A stretch of DNA of 64,000 nucleotides, taken from contig NZ_BIMK01000024.1 in NCBI RefSeq assembly GCF_004001045.1, positions 62,001 through 126,000 on the forward strand, written 5' to 3'. The notes under the pieces are model-generated. The model was not told where the DNA came from. It saw nothing but the letters and a program-made list of their open reading frames with translations, and did not search any database. A program made the translations under genes and the position numbers. This DNA is from Paenibacillus chibensis. GTDB taxonomy: Bacteria > Bacillota > Bacilli > Paenibacillales > Paenibacillaceae. Positions 8,949 to 18,046 of the stretch are shown one piece after another. Each line of letters starts with the position of its first letter. Position 1 is the first letter of the stretch.

Positions 8949-9482
8949 CTATTTAAAATAAATTGTTCTATCCGTTGAAAGTTTATTAATTTCAAGCATA
9001 CTAATTGCTTTAAAATTTTCATTATATATCATAAGATTATAATCCAAGTTATTACGTATCAACTCAATCTCTTCATCTGATAATTTTTTGTCCATATTCA
9101 AAGGTAATTCTATGGCGTACTTTCTTTTCCCATTAGTCTCGATAGGTTGAAGTTGAAAATAATCGGATTCTTTAACTTTAAGAATATTTGATACTTCTTT
9201 TGGAAAAAGTAATCTGTAATATAATTGGGGTTTTGTGATTAATAATTTTTGATAAAATTTCTCGTTAAATGTAAATGTCCAGGTATACACGAGTTTATTA
9301 TTTCCATACTTTATATCAAATGAACTTACACTGAAGTTGGCAGGGACAAACCAAAGATTATTCTCAGTTCCAGACGCTTCATCCAATTGACGATTAATAT
9401 TATCAAACGTCATATTTTGATTTTTGCTACAACCAGCAAGTAACAAACAGAGAACTATAACAAATAATCGTAATTTAGGCAT
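8949..9482 (-). CDS. Hypothetical lipoprotein
   Basis: A 177-residue protein with a lipoprotein signal: charged MPKLR, a hydrophobic core and the lipobox LLAGC at residues 14-18. The mature domain is rich in Lys, Asn, Tyr and Phe, and no family is recognised. A weak GGATGTGA site precedes the ATG. Base composition is clearly more AT-rich than in the housekeeping genes on either side, in line with recent acquisition or relaxed selection. It stands alone on the minus strand. The product would be membrane-anchored outside the cell. Confidence 0.7.
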   Translation of the reverse strand: MPKLRLFVIVLCLLLAGCSKNQNMTFDNINRQLDEASGTENNLWFVPANFSVSSFDIKYGNNKLVYTWTFTFNEKFYQKLLITKPQLYYRLLFPKEVSNILKVKESDYFQLQPIETNGKRKYAIELPLNMDKKLSDEEIELIRNNLDYNLMIYNENFKAISMLEINKLSTDRTIYFK

Positions 9483-9531
9483 GAATTTTCACATCCGTTA
9501 ATATAAACTTTTGATACGTAATAGATTAAGT

Positions 9532-9576
9532 AAAGAGCATAACACCCTGTAATATTCCAAGATTGTTATGCTCTTT
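9532..9576 (-). terminator. Terminator-like hairpin between two hypothetical genes
   Basis: Perfect 12-base arms AAAGAGCATAAC and GTTATGCTCTTT, lying just beyond the stop codon of the minus-strand hypothetical gene at 9584. The arm itself ends in TTT, but there is no long T-run. Confidence 0.65.
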
Positions 9577-9583
9577 GAAAAAG

Positions 9584-10345
9584 TTAATTAAGAGCACCTG
9601 GTTCAGTTTTAACAGTCATGGGAATGTAATGTATTATGTTACCCTTAATCCCTGTAACTTGAAGCTCGTTTAAAAACGATTGACCTGGCTGATAAACAGG
9701 ATCAAGAAAGGAGGCCACTGCCTGCGAGCCATCCCGATGTTTTGGTGCTTTATATGAAAATTGTTTAGTTACAGGTATAGATGATGAGCCAGAGGTAGCA
9801 CCATTAGGACCATAAGTAAAAGTAGGGATAAGTGCAGCAGTGTCACCTGAAACTTCATTAGTCACAAAAGTTAATTTCTGAGTAGTGTCACTATTTGATT
9901 TTACCTTAACGTACATAAAATCAATAGATTGATATTGATTTGTTTGATAGGTGATTTTAACATTGTTTACCACTGTAGTTTTAGTGAAATTTGCATCACT
10001 AATAAAAGATTTCACTGCGTCATAAAATGATATTGCAATACCCACCCCATCAGATATGGTTCCTCCCGCTGTTTTCATTACTGTAAACATTAAATTTTCG
10101 GATGCAGCCACAAAAGAGTTACTATTTTGTAAAACAGCAACAGTCGTTCCCCACAATGATGATGGAGAACTGGTTGATTGTGCAGTTAGATGTTGAACTT
10201 CATATGTAACTCCATTTTTAATCCAATCCTGTCGATAACTAGACCAAAAAATATTATTACTTTGAGGAGGATTAATTCTAGGAGAAATCGAGTTCGATTC
10301 ATTGACACTATTTGCATTTAAGAGATCTGCTACTTGAGCATCCAA
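9584..10345 (-). CDS. Hypothetical protein, probably truncated at the 5' end
   Basis: A 253-codon open frame, rich in Ser, Thr, Asn and Val, with no recognised domain and no signal peptide in the remaining part. The only start at the left edge is TTG at 10345 without a convincing ribosome binding site. The frame continues upstream with sensible residues (WPKWDKHLQYL) until a stop about 36 bases away. This suggests the original N-terminus was lost or frame-shifted. The next in-frame ATG would remove a third of the protein. It could be an intact TTG-start gene or a remnant; nothing in the sequence shows its function. Confidence 0.5.
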   Translation of the reverse strand: MDAQVADLLNANSVNESNSISPRINPPQSNNIFWSSYRQDWIKNGVTYEVQHLTAQSTSSPSSLWGTTVAVLQNSNSFVAASENLMFTVMKTAGGTISDGVGIAISFYDAVKSFISDANFTKTTVVNNVKITYQTNQYQSIDFMYVKVKSNSDTTQKLTFVTNEVSGDTAALIPTFTYGPNGATSGSSSIPVTKQFSYKAPKHRDGSQAVASFLDPVYQPGQSFLNELQVTGIKGNIIHYIPMTVKTEPGALN

Positions 10346-10565
10346 ATATTGTAAATGCTTGTCCCACTTTGGCCATACTTACAGATTACTCTATCTCATA
10401 TACTTTCATAATTGTATCCATATTCAAGAATTCTTTTGTGTATCTAGAATTCTCTTTCACTTGATTGTTTTCCTGTATTGTAATGTTTACATACAGCAAT
10501 AATGACATCTTTACCTAACTTTTTATCCTCAAGATCAGTTAACACCTTTGCCATATATAGCATTC

Positions 10566-11086
10566 ATGTATGATGCCGGACTAGATATTGAAATTAGTAA
10601 GAGAGGCACAATGTTTGTTGAGATAAGGGAAAGGAGACCTTTGTTCACAAGAATTCTAAAGGACGTATCATGATTCGCAAGGAACAACAACGTATTAGAA
10701 ATTGTAAGAAAGCTTAGAGATAAAGGTGTATATGGTATGTACTAGATTCTCGGACACTACAACCCAAACCTCATTAGTACTTGAACAAGCACCCTTTGCC
10801 GAAAGAAACATTCGCTTTCTGAATGCAAATACCTTTTATCTTGATATGAGTAGCACTCTTGCAAAGGATGAGTTGAAATAGTCGCAAAAAGCGAAAACGG
10901 AGCCCTGCTGATTTACGAAGTCCCTGTTCCCCTTGATGGTTCATGAATCATCGCTTCGGTGGATAAACGCATCCTTGATTTGACGTCTTTTTAAATAAAA
11001 CTGGGGAACAGGTATCCGTGAATATTAAAGGAGTGATGGTGCATTACTTCGCTGTGACCTCGGTCTCAACTTCGCAAAACAGATGA
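10566..11086 (+). pseudogene. Heavily decayed gene of unknown family
   Basis: Successive coding-like segments read in one direction through several lesions. These are ATG 10566 to a TGA at 10671, then the same frame to a TAG at 10743. The next frame runs 10735-10881 (SDTTTQTSLVLEQAPFAER...), then 10872-10994 with an in-frame TGA at 10944 (GALLIYEVPVPLDGS...), then 10997-11086 (GEQVSVNIKGVMVHYFAV). Segments abut or overlap with no missing stretch, as expected for one gene of about 170 codons with stops and frameshifts. No family could be named. The flanks (10346-10565 and 11087-11147) show nothing recognisable. Confidence 0.42.
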
Positions 11087-11147
11087 AGGGAGCGCTGTGA
11101 TAAAACGTAACGCCATCGTGTTGGAGGGGGTCTTTTGCTTGCAGATA

Positions 11148-11909
11148 CTAAGCTGCTTTCCGTTTGTACGCGCGCATCGCAAACATATACGCTACGAGCA
11201 TCATTCCGACGCACCACGCGAGTGCGATCCAGATATCATTGCCTACCGGTTGACTTGATAATAGGGCACGGATGGTTTCTACGATAGAGGTCACCGGCTG
11301 GTTGTCGGCGAAAGCGCGAACGACCTTCGGCATCGAATCGGTCGGTACAAAGGCCGAGCTAATAAATGGCAGGAAAATAAGCGGATAGGAAAAGGCGCTT
11401 GCACCTTCCACCGATTTTGCGGACAATCCGGCGATCGCCGCGACCCAAGTCAAAGCCAGCGTAAACAACATGAGTATACCGGCTACGGCGAGCCATGGCA
11501 GGATGCCTGCCGACGAGCGAAAGCCCATCATGAGCGCTACGAGAATAATGACGACAAGAGAAATGACGTTGGATACCAGCGAGGTCAGCACATGCCCCCA
11601 CAGCACGGCGGAACGCGCAATCGGCATGGAGTGGAACCGCTCAATGATGCCCCGCTGCTTATCCATAAACAGTCGGTAAGCCGTGTAGGCTATACCACTT
11701 GCAATCGCAATCAGCAGGATGCCAGGCAACAGGTAGTTGACATAGTTATCCGTACCGGTTTGGATGGCGCCGCCAAACACGTAGACAAACAGCAGCATCA
11801 TCGCAATCGGAGTGATGCAGACCGTGATGATGGTATCCATGCTGCGGAAAATATGACGCATGGACCGTCCAAGCATAACGCTCATGTCGCTGAAAAAATA
11901 TTTGTTCAT
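11148..11909 (-). CDS. ABC-2 type exporter permease (DrrB-like)
   Basis: A 253-residue membrane protein with six hydrophobic segments and the ABC-2 signature region near residues 180-215 (FLPFISSAFVPTDSMPKVVRAFADNQPVT), typical of DrrB/NodJ-like drug and lipid exporters. The start lies three bases after the ATPase gene, whose end contains the AAAGGAGG ribosome binding site. With the upstream ATPase it forms an exporter whose substrate is unknown. Expression is probably controlled by the PadR repressor at the head of the operon. Confidence 0.88.
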   Translation of the reverse strand: MNKYFFSDMSVMLGRSMRHIFRSMDTIITVCITPIAMMLLFVYVFGGAIQTGTDNYVNYLLPGILLIAIASGIAYTAYRLFMDKQRGIIERFHSMPIARSAVLWGHVLTSLVSNVISLVVIILVALMMGFRSSAGILPWLAVAGILMLFTLALTWVAAIAGLSAKSVEGASAFSYPLIFLPFISSAFVPTDSMPKVVRAFADNQPVTSIVETIRALLSSQPVGNDIWIALAWCVGMMLVAYMFAMRAYKRKAA

Positions 11910-11912
11910 CCG

Positions 11913-12671
11913 TTATTTATCCTCCTTTTTACCGACGATGGCGAGGAAAATCTCCTCCAATGAAGGTTGTTTTTCCACATACTCCACCTTTGCCGGTGGG
12001 AACAGCTTCTTGAGCTCTGCGAGCGTGCCATCGGTAATAATCCTACCCTCATGCAAAATAGCAATTCGATCAGCAAGCTGCTCAGCCTCATCCAGATACT
12101 GGGTGGTTAGAAATATCGTCGTGCCGCCGTCCGACAGCTCCTTGACGGTCTTCCATACCTCGATGCGAGCCTCGGGATCAAGCCCGGTCGTTGGCTCGTC
12201 GAGGAAAATGATCTGCGGGTTTCCCACAAGACTCAAGGCGATGTCGAGCCTGCGGCGCATCCCCCCTGAATAAGTAGCTGCCTTGCGGTCCGCAGCGTCT
12301 GTCAGACCAAAGCGTTCAAGCATGTTATCCGCAACCTGACGCGGATTCGTAAGGTGCCGCAGCTTGGCGATCATGATCAAATTTTCCCGCCCGGTCAATA
12401 TTTCGTCCACGGCAGCAAATTGCCCCGTCAGACTGATCGCATGCCGCACCTTCTCGGGATGTGACGCGACGTCAAATCCATTCACGTTGGCGGTGCCTTC
12501 GCCCGGTTTGAGCAGCGTGGTGAGAATTTTGACAATCGTTGTCTTGCCCGCGCCGTTGGAGCCGAGCAGGGCGAAGATTTCGCCTTGCTTCACTTTAAAA
12601 TCGACGCCCTTTAGGACTTCTGTGTCCTTGTAAGATTTTCGCAGACCTTTGACTTCAATTGCTGTTTCCAT
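11913..12671 (-). CDS. ABC exporter ATP-binding protein (DrrA-like)
   Basis: A 252-residue ATPase. It has Walker A LGSNGAGKTT (about residues 36-45), the Q-loop region SLTGQFAAVDEILTGREN, signature YSGGMRRRLD, Walker B IIFLDEPTTGLD and the switch His replaced by Gln in LTTQYLDEAEQ. That last feature is normal for DrrA-type proteins. At 252 residues it lacks the longer C-terminal domain of full-size DrrA. It powers the ABC-2 permease encoded immediately downstream, probably exporting a hydrophobic compound. Confidence 0.92.
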   Translation of the reverse strand: METAIEVKGLRKSYKDTEVLKGVDFKVKQGEIFALLGSNGAGKTTIVKILTTLLKPGEGTANVNGFDVASHPEKVRHAISLTGQFAAVDEILTGRENLIMIAKLRHLTNPRQVADNMLERFGLTDAADRKAATYSGGMRRRLDIALSLVGNPQIIFLDEPTTGLDPEARIEVWKTVKELSDGGTTIFLTTQYLDEAEQLADRIAILHEGRIITDGTLAELKKLFPPAKVEYVEKQPSLEEIFLAIVGKKEDK

Positions 12672-12686
12672 CCCGGCATCCCCCTT

Positions 12687-13037
12687 TTACCTTTTTTTAT
12701 CCGTAACCTTTTTTATGGCCTTGTTTACTTCTTGGCCAACAGATTCTTGATAGATGTCAGCGTAAGTTTTGGAATCCTTGATTAGATCGTCGCAAAAGGC
12801 CGCTACGTCACGGCCCGTTACTTCGAGCACGCCTTTCCCCGAGGACGCTCCCTCTTCGAATAGATCGACAATCCCTGAGAGCACTCCTGTCCCTTCGGTT
12901 AGCTCCACAGGTCCGACCTTAAAGAGATATTTTTGAATCTCTTTATAAACGATCTGATAATCTCGCGGAAGCGCTTTGACACGCGCTACGTGCGCTCGCC
13001 ACTCTTTTTTGCCTTCGATGATATCCCGTATTTTCAT
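12687..13037 (-). CDS. DUF1048 protein (second copy)
   Basis: A 116-residue soluble protein of the DUF1048 family, which commonly lies between a PadR repressor and an ABC exporter in Bacillota. The pattern KALPRDYQIVYKEIQKYLF...GVLEVTGRDVAAFCDDLIKD matches its neighbour at 13069, so the two arose by duplication. It is predicted to be mostly helical. Its role is not established; the context ties it to the exporter. It starts about 31 bases after the first copy. Confidence 0.85.
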   Translation of the reverse strand: MKIRDIIEGKKEWRAHVARVKALPRDYQIVYKEIQKYLFKVGPVELTEGTGVLSGIVDLFEEGASSGKGVLEVTGRDVAAFCDDLIKDSKTYADIYQESVGQEVNKAIKKVTDKKR

Positions 13038-13068
13038 GTTATCCTCCTACTGATATGGAATGAATGAA

Positions 13069-13416
13069 CTACTTGCCTAATTTCTTGGCAATATTATGGT
13101 TGAGCTGCTCACGCCATTTGTCGCGAAAAGACTTTGCCCCTTCTTCGCCAGCCAGCGCGGAACAGAAGCCTTGGATATCGTCACCCAGCACCTCCTGGAC
13201 TCGCTGACCGTCCGCCGCCGCTTCTTCGAGCAGGCCAAGCACACCATCAAGAATTGGCATAAGGTTGCGGCCGGTGAAATCGGAGTGCGGCCACAGATGG
13301 GCATTAATTTTTTCCCATGCCGCTTGATAATCTGCGGGCAGCTTTTTGGCTCGCGATTCAAAAGTTCTGAGTTCCTTGGTCATGTCGCTGCCGGTGATTT
13401 TTTCCCAAAAATTCAT
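13069..13416 (-). CDS. DUF1048 protein (first copy)
   Basis: A 115-residue protein paralogous to the following gene (KKLPADYQAAWEKINAHLW...VQEVLGDDIQGFCSALAGEE). Its ATG overlaps the PadR stop codon by four bases, and its AAAGGAG site lies inside the padR coding end, so translation is coupled. The family function is unknown. Linkage to PadR suggests a role in the drug- or stress-responsive circuit. No signal peptide or membrane segment is seen. Confidence 0.85.
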   Translation of the reverse strand: MNFWEKITGSDMTKELRTFESRAKKLPADYQAAWEKINAHLWPHSDFTGRNLMPILDGVLGLLEEAAADGQRVQEVLGDDIQGFCSALAGEEGAKSFRDKWREQLNHNIAKKLGK

Positions 13417-13748
13417 TGCTTGTTCTCCTTTAACTCGTTAATTTTTGATGAGACGAATTCCCATTTTTCCCAGAACCTCTGCAGCTCCTCGCGCCCCGCG
13501 TCGTTAATGGAGAAAAACTTTCGGGGCGGTCCCATGTCGGAGGGCTTCTTGGTGATCTCCACCAGCTTGTTTTTCTCCAGCCGGATCAGGATGGTGTACA
13601 CCGTTCCCTCCACAACATCTGTGAAGCCGAGGGCATTCAGCCGCCGCGTAATTTCGTAGCCGTAGGTTTCTTTGCGGCTTATGATTTCAAGGACGCAGCC
13701 CTCAAGCGACCCTTTGAGCATTTCCGTTAGATTTTCCAGCACAATCAC
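13413..13748 (-). CDS. PadR-family transcriptional repressor
   Basis: A 111-residue winged-helix protein of the short PadR subfamily. It shows GSLEGCVLEIISRKETYGYEITRRL (HTH start), FTDVVEGTVYTILIRLEKNKLVEI (recognition helix and wing) and the PRKFFSINDAGREEL wing region. It heads the operon with two DUF1048 genes and the ABC exporter and probably represses it, being released by the exported compound. The promoter region upstream contains repeated AGTAnTACTT-like motifs that suit autorepression. Confidence 0.92.
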   Translation of the reverse strand: MIVLENLTEMLKGSLEGCVLEIISRKETYGYEITRRLNALGFTDVVEGTVYTILIRLEKNKLVEITKKPSDMGPPRKFFSINDAGREELQRFWEKWEFVSSKINELKENKQ

Positions 13749-13766
13749 TCCTTGCTATGCTGTATG

Positions 13767-13820
13767 ACTGGTATGAAGTATTACTTAGTACTGCTATAAA
13801 GTATCACGTAGTAGCTGCAA
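13767..13820 (-). promoter_or_regulatory. Promoter and candidate PadR operator
   Basis: On the minus strand, TTGCAG (13815-13820) and TATAGC (13793-13798) are 16 bases apart. Overlapping and downstream lie the related motifs GTGATACTT and GTAATACTT and the near-palindrome around AGTACT (13786-13792). The arrangement fits a repressor site covering the start of transcription. The hexamers are only fair matches. Confidence 0.45.
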
Positions 13821-14008
13821 TGTCAATAACGTTTTGCCCTAACACGGCGGATTTTATTTTTTCAATATCCTACCTGCTGGCTTAGTAATCCATTACAAAT
13901 TAAACTCTTTCAGGGTCCTCATTACTTGCCCATGTTGTTAATATTATGCCGCACTCGCACTGCATGTCGCATTGCCTTGAGATGATGCCCATGCTAGGCG
14001 TACTCGCA

Positions 14009-14035
14009 AAAAAAAGCCCCAGAATAGGGACTTTT
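14009..14035 (-). terminator. Second terminator downstream of ssrA
   Basis: Minus-strand stem AAAGTCCC/GGGGCTTT followed by eight Ts. It backs up the closer ssrA terminator. The rest of the 13749-14090 gap holds a further AAAGCAAAT/ATTTGCTTT pair (14046-14081), and no gene is seen. Confidence 0.65.
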
Positions 14036-14090
14036 TAAACCACTTAAAGCAAATACCTCCGTTTCGGAAAGCATTTGCTTTAAATGATAA

Positions 14091-14114
14091 AAACCCGCTC
14101 AACTGAGCGGGTTT
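14091..14114 (-). terminator. Terminator of ssrA
   Basis: Arms AAACCCGCTC and GAGCGGGTTT with a four-base loop. On the minus strand the stem is followed by a T-rich tract. It starts seven bases past the mature tmRNA 3' end. Confidence 0.88.
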
Positions 14115-14120
14115 TATGTA

Positions 14121-14484
14121 TGGAGGCGAGGGGAGTCGAACCCCTGTCCGAAGACAACGCCACATAAGCTTCTACGGGTGTAGTAACAGTTTTGATGTCA
14201 CCCAATCAAGCTCCCCGTCACCGGATCTCAAAAGGGTCAGCCTGATTATCTTCTTCCGTCGACCCCAGGCGGAGACCGAAGCGGCGTATCCCACTACTTG
14301 TTAGCCCCTAGCCTAGTCACATGGGCGATGCTAGGTAGGAGCACGCTAACAGGTTATTAAGCTGCTAAAGCGTAGTTGTTTTGTTGTTTGCCATTTAATA
14401 GGCTTTAGCGTTGATGAAGTGGACGCGTCCCCACTACCCGCAACCTATGCTCGAACTATCCCCGTCGAATCCAAGAACGCCCCC
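14121..14484 (-). ncRNA. ssrA: tmRNA (ssrA)
   Basis: About 364 bases. The 5' end GGGGGCG pairs with CGCCTCC at the 3' end, the T arm (GGGGTTCGACTCCCC) is perfect, and the 5' region carries the conserved TTGGATTCGACGGGGAT. The tag reading frame begins with resume codon GGC at 14392 and encodes GKQQNNYALAA, then two stop codons (14354-14359). With the alanine charged on tmRNA the tag would be AGKQQNNYALAA, ending in the ALAA degron read by ClpXP. CCA is not encoded in the DNA. smpB lies upstream on the same strand. Confidence 0.95.
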
Positions 14485-14722
14485 TTATTATAAAGGGCTT
14501 CTTCGGATTAGATGAGCTGCTCTGCAGCATAAGAAGCAATCTATTCCGCATCCTTTCCCTCCATAAGAAAGGACGATCAGAAGCTAAATCATGTTCATGT
14601 AAAAGACCGCTTGTTAAGCTCGCCTCTTACATTACTTATTATATCACACCATCCGGCCAAAATGACACAGAGGATGCAGGAAATACAGGTGAAACTTGGT
14701 TGATCTTTCGTTTAACCGTGCG

Positions 14723-15205
14723 TTAACGCGCGATTTTCTGTTTCTCGCGCAGTGCGCGCTGGATATCACGCTGTGCATCACGCTTGGCAGCCGTTTCACG
14801 CTTGTCGTACTGCTTTTTACCGCGACCAAGGCCGAGCAGCAGCTTGGCATAGCCATTGCGGATATAGATCTTCAGCGGAACAATAGAGAAACCTTCCTGC
14901 TTCGATTGACCGAGCAGCTTATGAATCTGTTCCTTATGCATCAGCAGCTTGCGCGTGCGGGTCGGATCGCTTGGATTGCTCCGGTTACCCTGCTCGAACG
15001 GGCTGATGTGCATGTTGTGAATATGAATTTCCCCATTACGGATCGTTGCGAACGCGTCGCCGATATTCGCCTTCCCGTTCCGGATCGACTTGATCTCGGT
15101 CCCGGTCAGCACCATGCCTGCTTCGTACGTATCCTCGATGAAATAATCATGGGAAGCTTTCTTGTTCTGGGCCAGTACCTTCCCGTCACTCTTCTTACCA
15201 CCCAT
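14723..15205 (-). CDS. smpB: SsrA-binding protein SmpB
   Basis: A 160-residue basic protein of the expected length, with [55 protein letters not shown] and the C-terminal basic tail ([19 protein letters not shown]). It binds tmRNA and delivers it to stalled ribosomes. The start chosen is ATG at 15205 (MGGKKSDG), eight bases after GAGGAG; a GTG nine bases upstream is in frame. It sits between rnr and ssrA, so all three trans-translation genes are contiguous. Confidence 0.96.
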   Translation of the reverse strand: MGGKKSDGKVLAQNKKASHDYFIEDTYEAGMVLTGTEIKSIRNGKANIGDAFATIRNGEIHIHNMHISPFEQGNRSNPSDPTRTRKLLMHKEQIHKLLGQSKQEGFSIVPLKIYIRNGYAKLLLGLGRGKKQYDKRETAAKRDAQRDIQRALREKQKIAR

Positions 15206-15314
15206 GTTCTTCACTCCTCACCCATTACAAAATAGCCGGACTTCCGGTATTTCGCCATCATCATGACGCATCGTACCAGAAGTCCATTGTATCAACTGAC
15301 CTCCGCAAAATCAA

Positions 15315-15333
15315 GGCGGAGCAAGGCTCCGCC
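15315..15333 (-). terminator. Terminator-like hairpin after rnr
   Basis: Arms GGCGGAG and CTCCGCC lie 13 bases past the rnr stop codon and are followed on the minus strand by TTGATTTT. The U-tract is imperfect, so partial read-through into smpB is possible. Confidence 0.55.
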
Positions 15334-15346
15334 GCCGCAGAACGGC

Positions 15347-18046
15347 TTACTTTTTCTTCTTACGCACAAAAGCGGCCGTGCCGTTCTTCGCGGCGCCTTT
15401 TTTCTTCTTGCGCTTGCGGAAGCCGCCTTCCTCACCGGCCGGCGCACCGCCTGCTTCCGGCTCGCCGCCATGGCGCTTGCGGCGCTTGCCTTCCGCCGGA
15501 GCCGCGCCCTCGCCTACGAAAATGCCGCTGCCGGACGTTTTTTTCTTCCGTCCGCTGCTTGCGTTCTCGCCCAGCGCCGGCGAGTTGTAGCCGCCCTTGC
15601 CTGAACCGAAGCCGAACGTCATCGGACGTTTCGCTTCGACGCTCGCGTCCACGGGTGCCGGGCCTCGGCCTCCCGCAGCGCCGCCGCCGCGTTTGCCGCG
15701 CTTACCCGCGGCTGCGCCAGCGTTGCCCTTACCCGCAGCCTCGCCGGCTGCGCCTGTGGCGGTGCGCTCGCGCTTGCCCGGACGGCCGGCCTTGCCGCCG
15801 CCGTTACCTCCGGCTTTGCCGCGACCGCCGCCGCGCGCGGCACCACCCTTATCGCCGCGTTCGCCGCCGCGGCCGCCAAACCCGCCGCCGCGATTGCGTT
15901 CGCGGCGCGGCTTCATGTCGAGCAGCTCGAAATCGATCGTGTGATCGTCCATGTTGACGCGCGCCACGCGGATCTTGATCTCGTCGCCGATGCGGAACAC
16001 CTTGGACGTACGTTCACCGATGAGCGACATCGACTTCTCGTCGAAGTTATAGTAGTCGTCCGTCATCGCTGCCAGACGAATCAGGCCTTCAACCGAATTC
16101 GGCAGCTCGATGAACATGCCGAAGTTCGTTACGCTGCTGATCATGCCGTCGAATTCCTCGCCGACCTTGTCCAGCATAAACTCGGCCTTCTTCAGCTGAT
16201 CGGTATCACGTTCAGCCTCGACCGCCACGCGCTCACGCTCGGAGGAATGCTGCGCAATCTCCGGCATGCGTGATGCCAAATACTCCTGCCGCTTCTCGGA
16301 AAGGACATTGTTGCTCTCGATCACCTCGCGGATAACGCGGTGAATGACAAGGTCCGGATAGCGGCGGATCGGCGACGTGAAGTGCGTGTAGAACTCCGCC
16401 GCCAGGCCGAAGTGGCCGGACATGTCCGCATCGTACTTCGCCTGCTTCATGGAGCGAAGCATCATCGTGCTGATGACGGTTTGCTCCTTGGTGTCCTTGA
16501 TTTCTTCCAGGAGATTCTGCAGCGCCCGCGGATGGATCGTATTACCGCGGCCTTTGACATGGTAGCCGAAATTCTCGGCGAACGCCATGAAGTTCTGCAG
16601 CTTCTCCGGATCCGGATTTTCGTGAATCCGGTAAATGAACGGCACCTTGAGCCAGTGGAAATGCTCGGCCACGGTCTCGTTGGCTGCCAGCATGAATTCC
16701 TCGATGATCTGCTCGGCAATCGAACGCTCGCGCTTCACGATATCGACCGGCTTGCCGTTCTCGTCTACGATCACCTTCGATTCGACGAAGTCGAAATCGA
16801 CGGCGCCCCGGTTCATCCGCTTGGAACGCAGCCGCAGCGCGATCTCTTTCATCAGGCGGAAGTCGTCTACCAGATCCTTGTAACGCTCCATGAGTTCTGG
16901 CTCTTCATCTTCAAGGATTTTGCGCACATTGTTATACGTCATCCGTTCCTTCGTCTTGATGACGCTGGTGAAGACGTCATGCTTCACAACCTTCATATGC
17001 TCGTCAAATTCCATTTCGCAGGATAGCGTCAGACGGTCCACCTGCGGATTCAAGCTGCAAATCCCGTTGGATAAACGGTGCGGCAGCATCGGAATGACCC
17101 GGTCCACGAGATACACGCTGCAGCCGCGGTTGTAGGCTTCTTTATCGAGTTCGGAGTTCTCCCGCACATAATAGCCGACATCGGCAATGTGAACGCCGAG
17201 ACGGAAGTGTCCGTTCTCAAGACGCTCCACGTTGACCGCATCGTCCAGATCTTTGGCGTCCTCGCCGTCGATGGTGACGATTTTCTTGCCGCGCAGATCA
17301 CGGCGACCCTGTTTCACGATCTCTTCGTCGGTGATGGAATCCGGAGCGCTCTCCGCCTCTGCCATTACTTCCTCAGGGAAGCCCTCCGGCAGCTGATGCT
17401 TGCGGATAATCGAGAGGATGTCCACACCCGGGTCATCTTTATGCCCCAGCACCTCAATCACTTCGCCTTCAGCCGCAGAACGGCCCTCCGGATAGTTCAC
17501 GATATGGACGACAACCTTGTCGCCATCCACTACGCCGTTCACGGATTCCTTCGGAATGAAAATATCGCGCACGATCCGCTTATCATCAGGCAGCACGAAG
17601 CCGTATGCTTCATGCCCCTGGAATACGCCGACCACCTGGCTGGTGGCACGGGTCACGATCTTCACGACCACGCCTTCAAGCTTCCCGCCGGCAGGGCCGC
17701 GGGTCGTAACGCGCGCGAGCACCGTATCGCCGTTCATGGCGCTCATCAAATCATGGGCACCGATATATACATCGGGATGCTCTTTATCTTCGGGAATCAG
17801 GAAGGCAAAGCCCTTGGCATGCACCTGCAGCCGCCCGCGCAGCAAATCCAGGCGCTCGGGAAGCCCGTACCGGTCCGAACCCGTGATCATGATTTTGCCT
17901 TCTTGTTCCAGTGCATTCAGAAGCTTCAGGAATTCCTTGAATTCCACCGCGTCGGAAATCGCAAAATGCTTTTCCAGCTCCTGATACGTCATGGGTTTAT
18001 AATCCGGTGCCTGCATCAAATCCAGTATCGATTGTTCCGTTATCAT
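15347..18046 (-). CDS. rnr: Ribonuclease R with long basic C-terminal tail
   Basis: A 3'-5' exoribonuclease of about 899 residues. Its domains in order are an N-terminal winged helix, two cold-shock domains, the RNB catalytic core ([19 protein letters not shown] with the metal-binding Asp cluster) and an S1 domain ([21 protein letters not shown]). Beyond the S1 domain, about 180 residues of Gly/Arg/Lys/Ala low-complexity tail end in a poly-Lys cluster. The tail makes this longer than Bacillus RNase R (about 780 residues). The start chosen is the ATG after GAGGAG; the frame is open further upstream. It degrades structured RNA and non-stop mRNA together with tmRNA/SmpB. Confidence 0.95.
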   Translation of the reverse strand: MITEQSILDLMQAPDYKPMTYQELEKHFAISDAVEFKEFLKLLNALEQEGKIMITGSDRYGLPERLDLLRGRLQVHAKGFAFLIPEDKEHPDVYIGAHDLMSAMNGDTVLARVTTRGPAGGKLEGVVVKIVTRATSQVVGVFQGHEAYGFVLPDDKRIVRDIFIPKESVNGVVDGDKVVVHIVNYPEGRSAAEGEVIEVLGHKDDPGVDILSIIRKHQLPEGFPEEVMAEAESAPDSITDEEIVKQGRRDLRGKKIVTIDGEDAKDLDDAVNVERLENGHFRLGVHIADVGYYVRENSELDKEAYNRGCSVYLVDRVIPMLPHRLSNGICSLNPQVDRLTLSCEMEFDEHMKVVKHDVFTSVIKTKERMTYNNVRKILEDEEPELMERYKDLVDDFRLMKEIALRLRSKRMNRGAVDFDFVESKVIVDENGKPVDIVKRERSIAEQIIEEFMLAANETVAEHFHWLKVPFIYRIHENPDPEKLQNFMAFAENFGYHVKGRGNTIHPRALQNLLEEIKDTKEQTVISTMMLRSMKQAKYDADMSGHFGLAAEFYTHFTSPIRRYPDLVIHRVIREVIESNNVLSEKRQEYLASRMPEIAQHSSERERVAVEAERDTDQLKKAEFMLDKVGEEFDGMISSVTNFGMFIELPNSVEGLIRLAAMTDDYYNFDEKSMSLIGERTSKVFRIGDEIKIRVARVNMDDHTIDFELLDMKPRRERNRGGGFGGRGGERGDKGGAARGGGRGKAGGNGGGKAGRPGKRERTATGAAGEAAGKGNAGAAAGKRGKRGGGAAGGRGPAPVDASVEAKRPMTFGFGSGKGGYNSPALGENASSGRKKKTSGSGIFVGEGAAPAEGKRRKRHGGEPEAGGAPAGEEGGFRKRKKKKGAAKNGTAAFVRKKKK

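Noticed and set aside
14116-14304. 62-codon plus-strand frame inside ssrA
   Set aside because: It lies within the tmRNA on the opposite strand and has no coding features.
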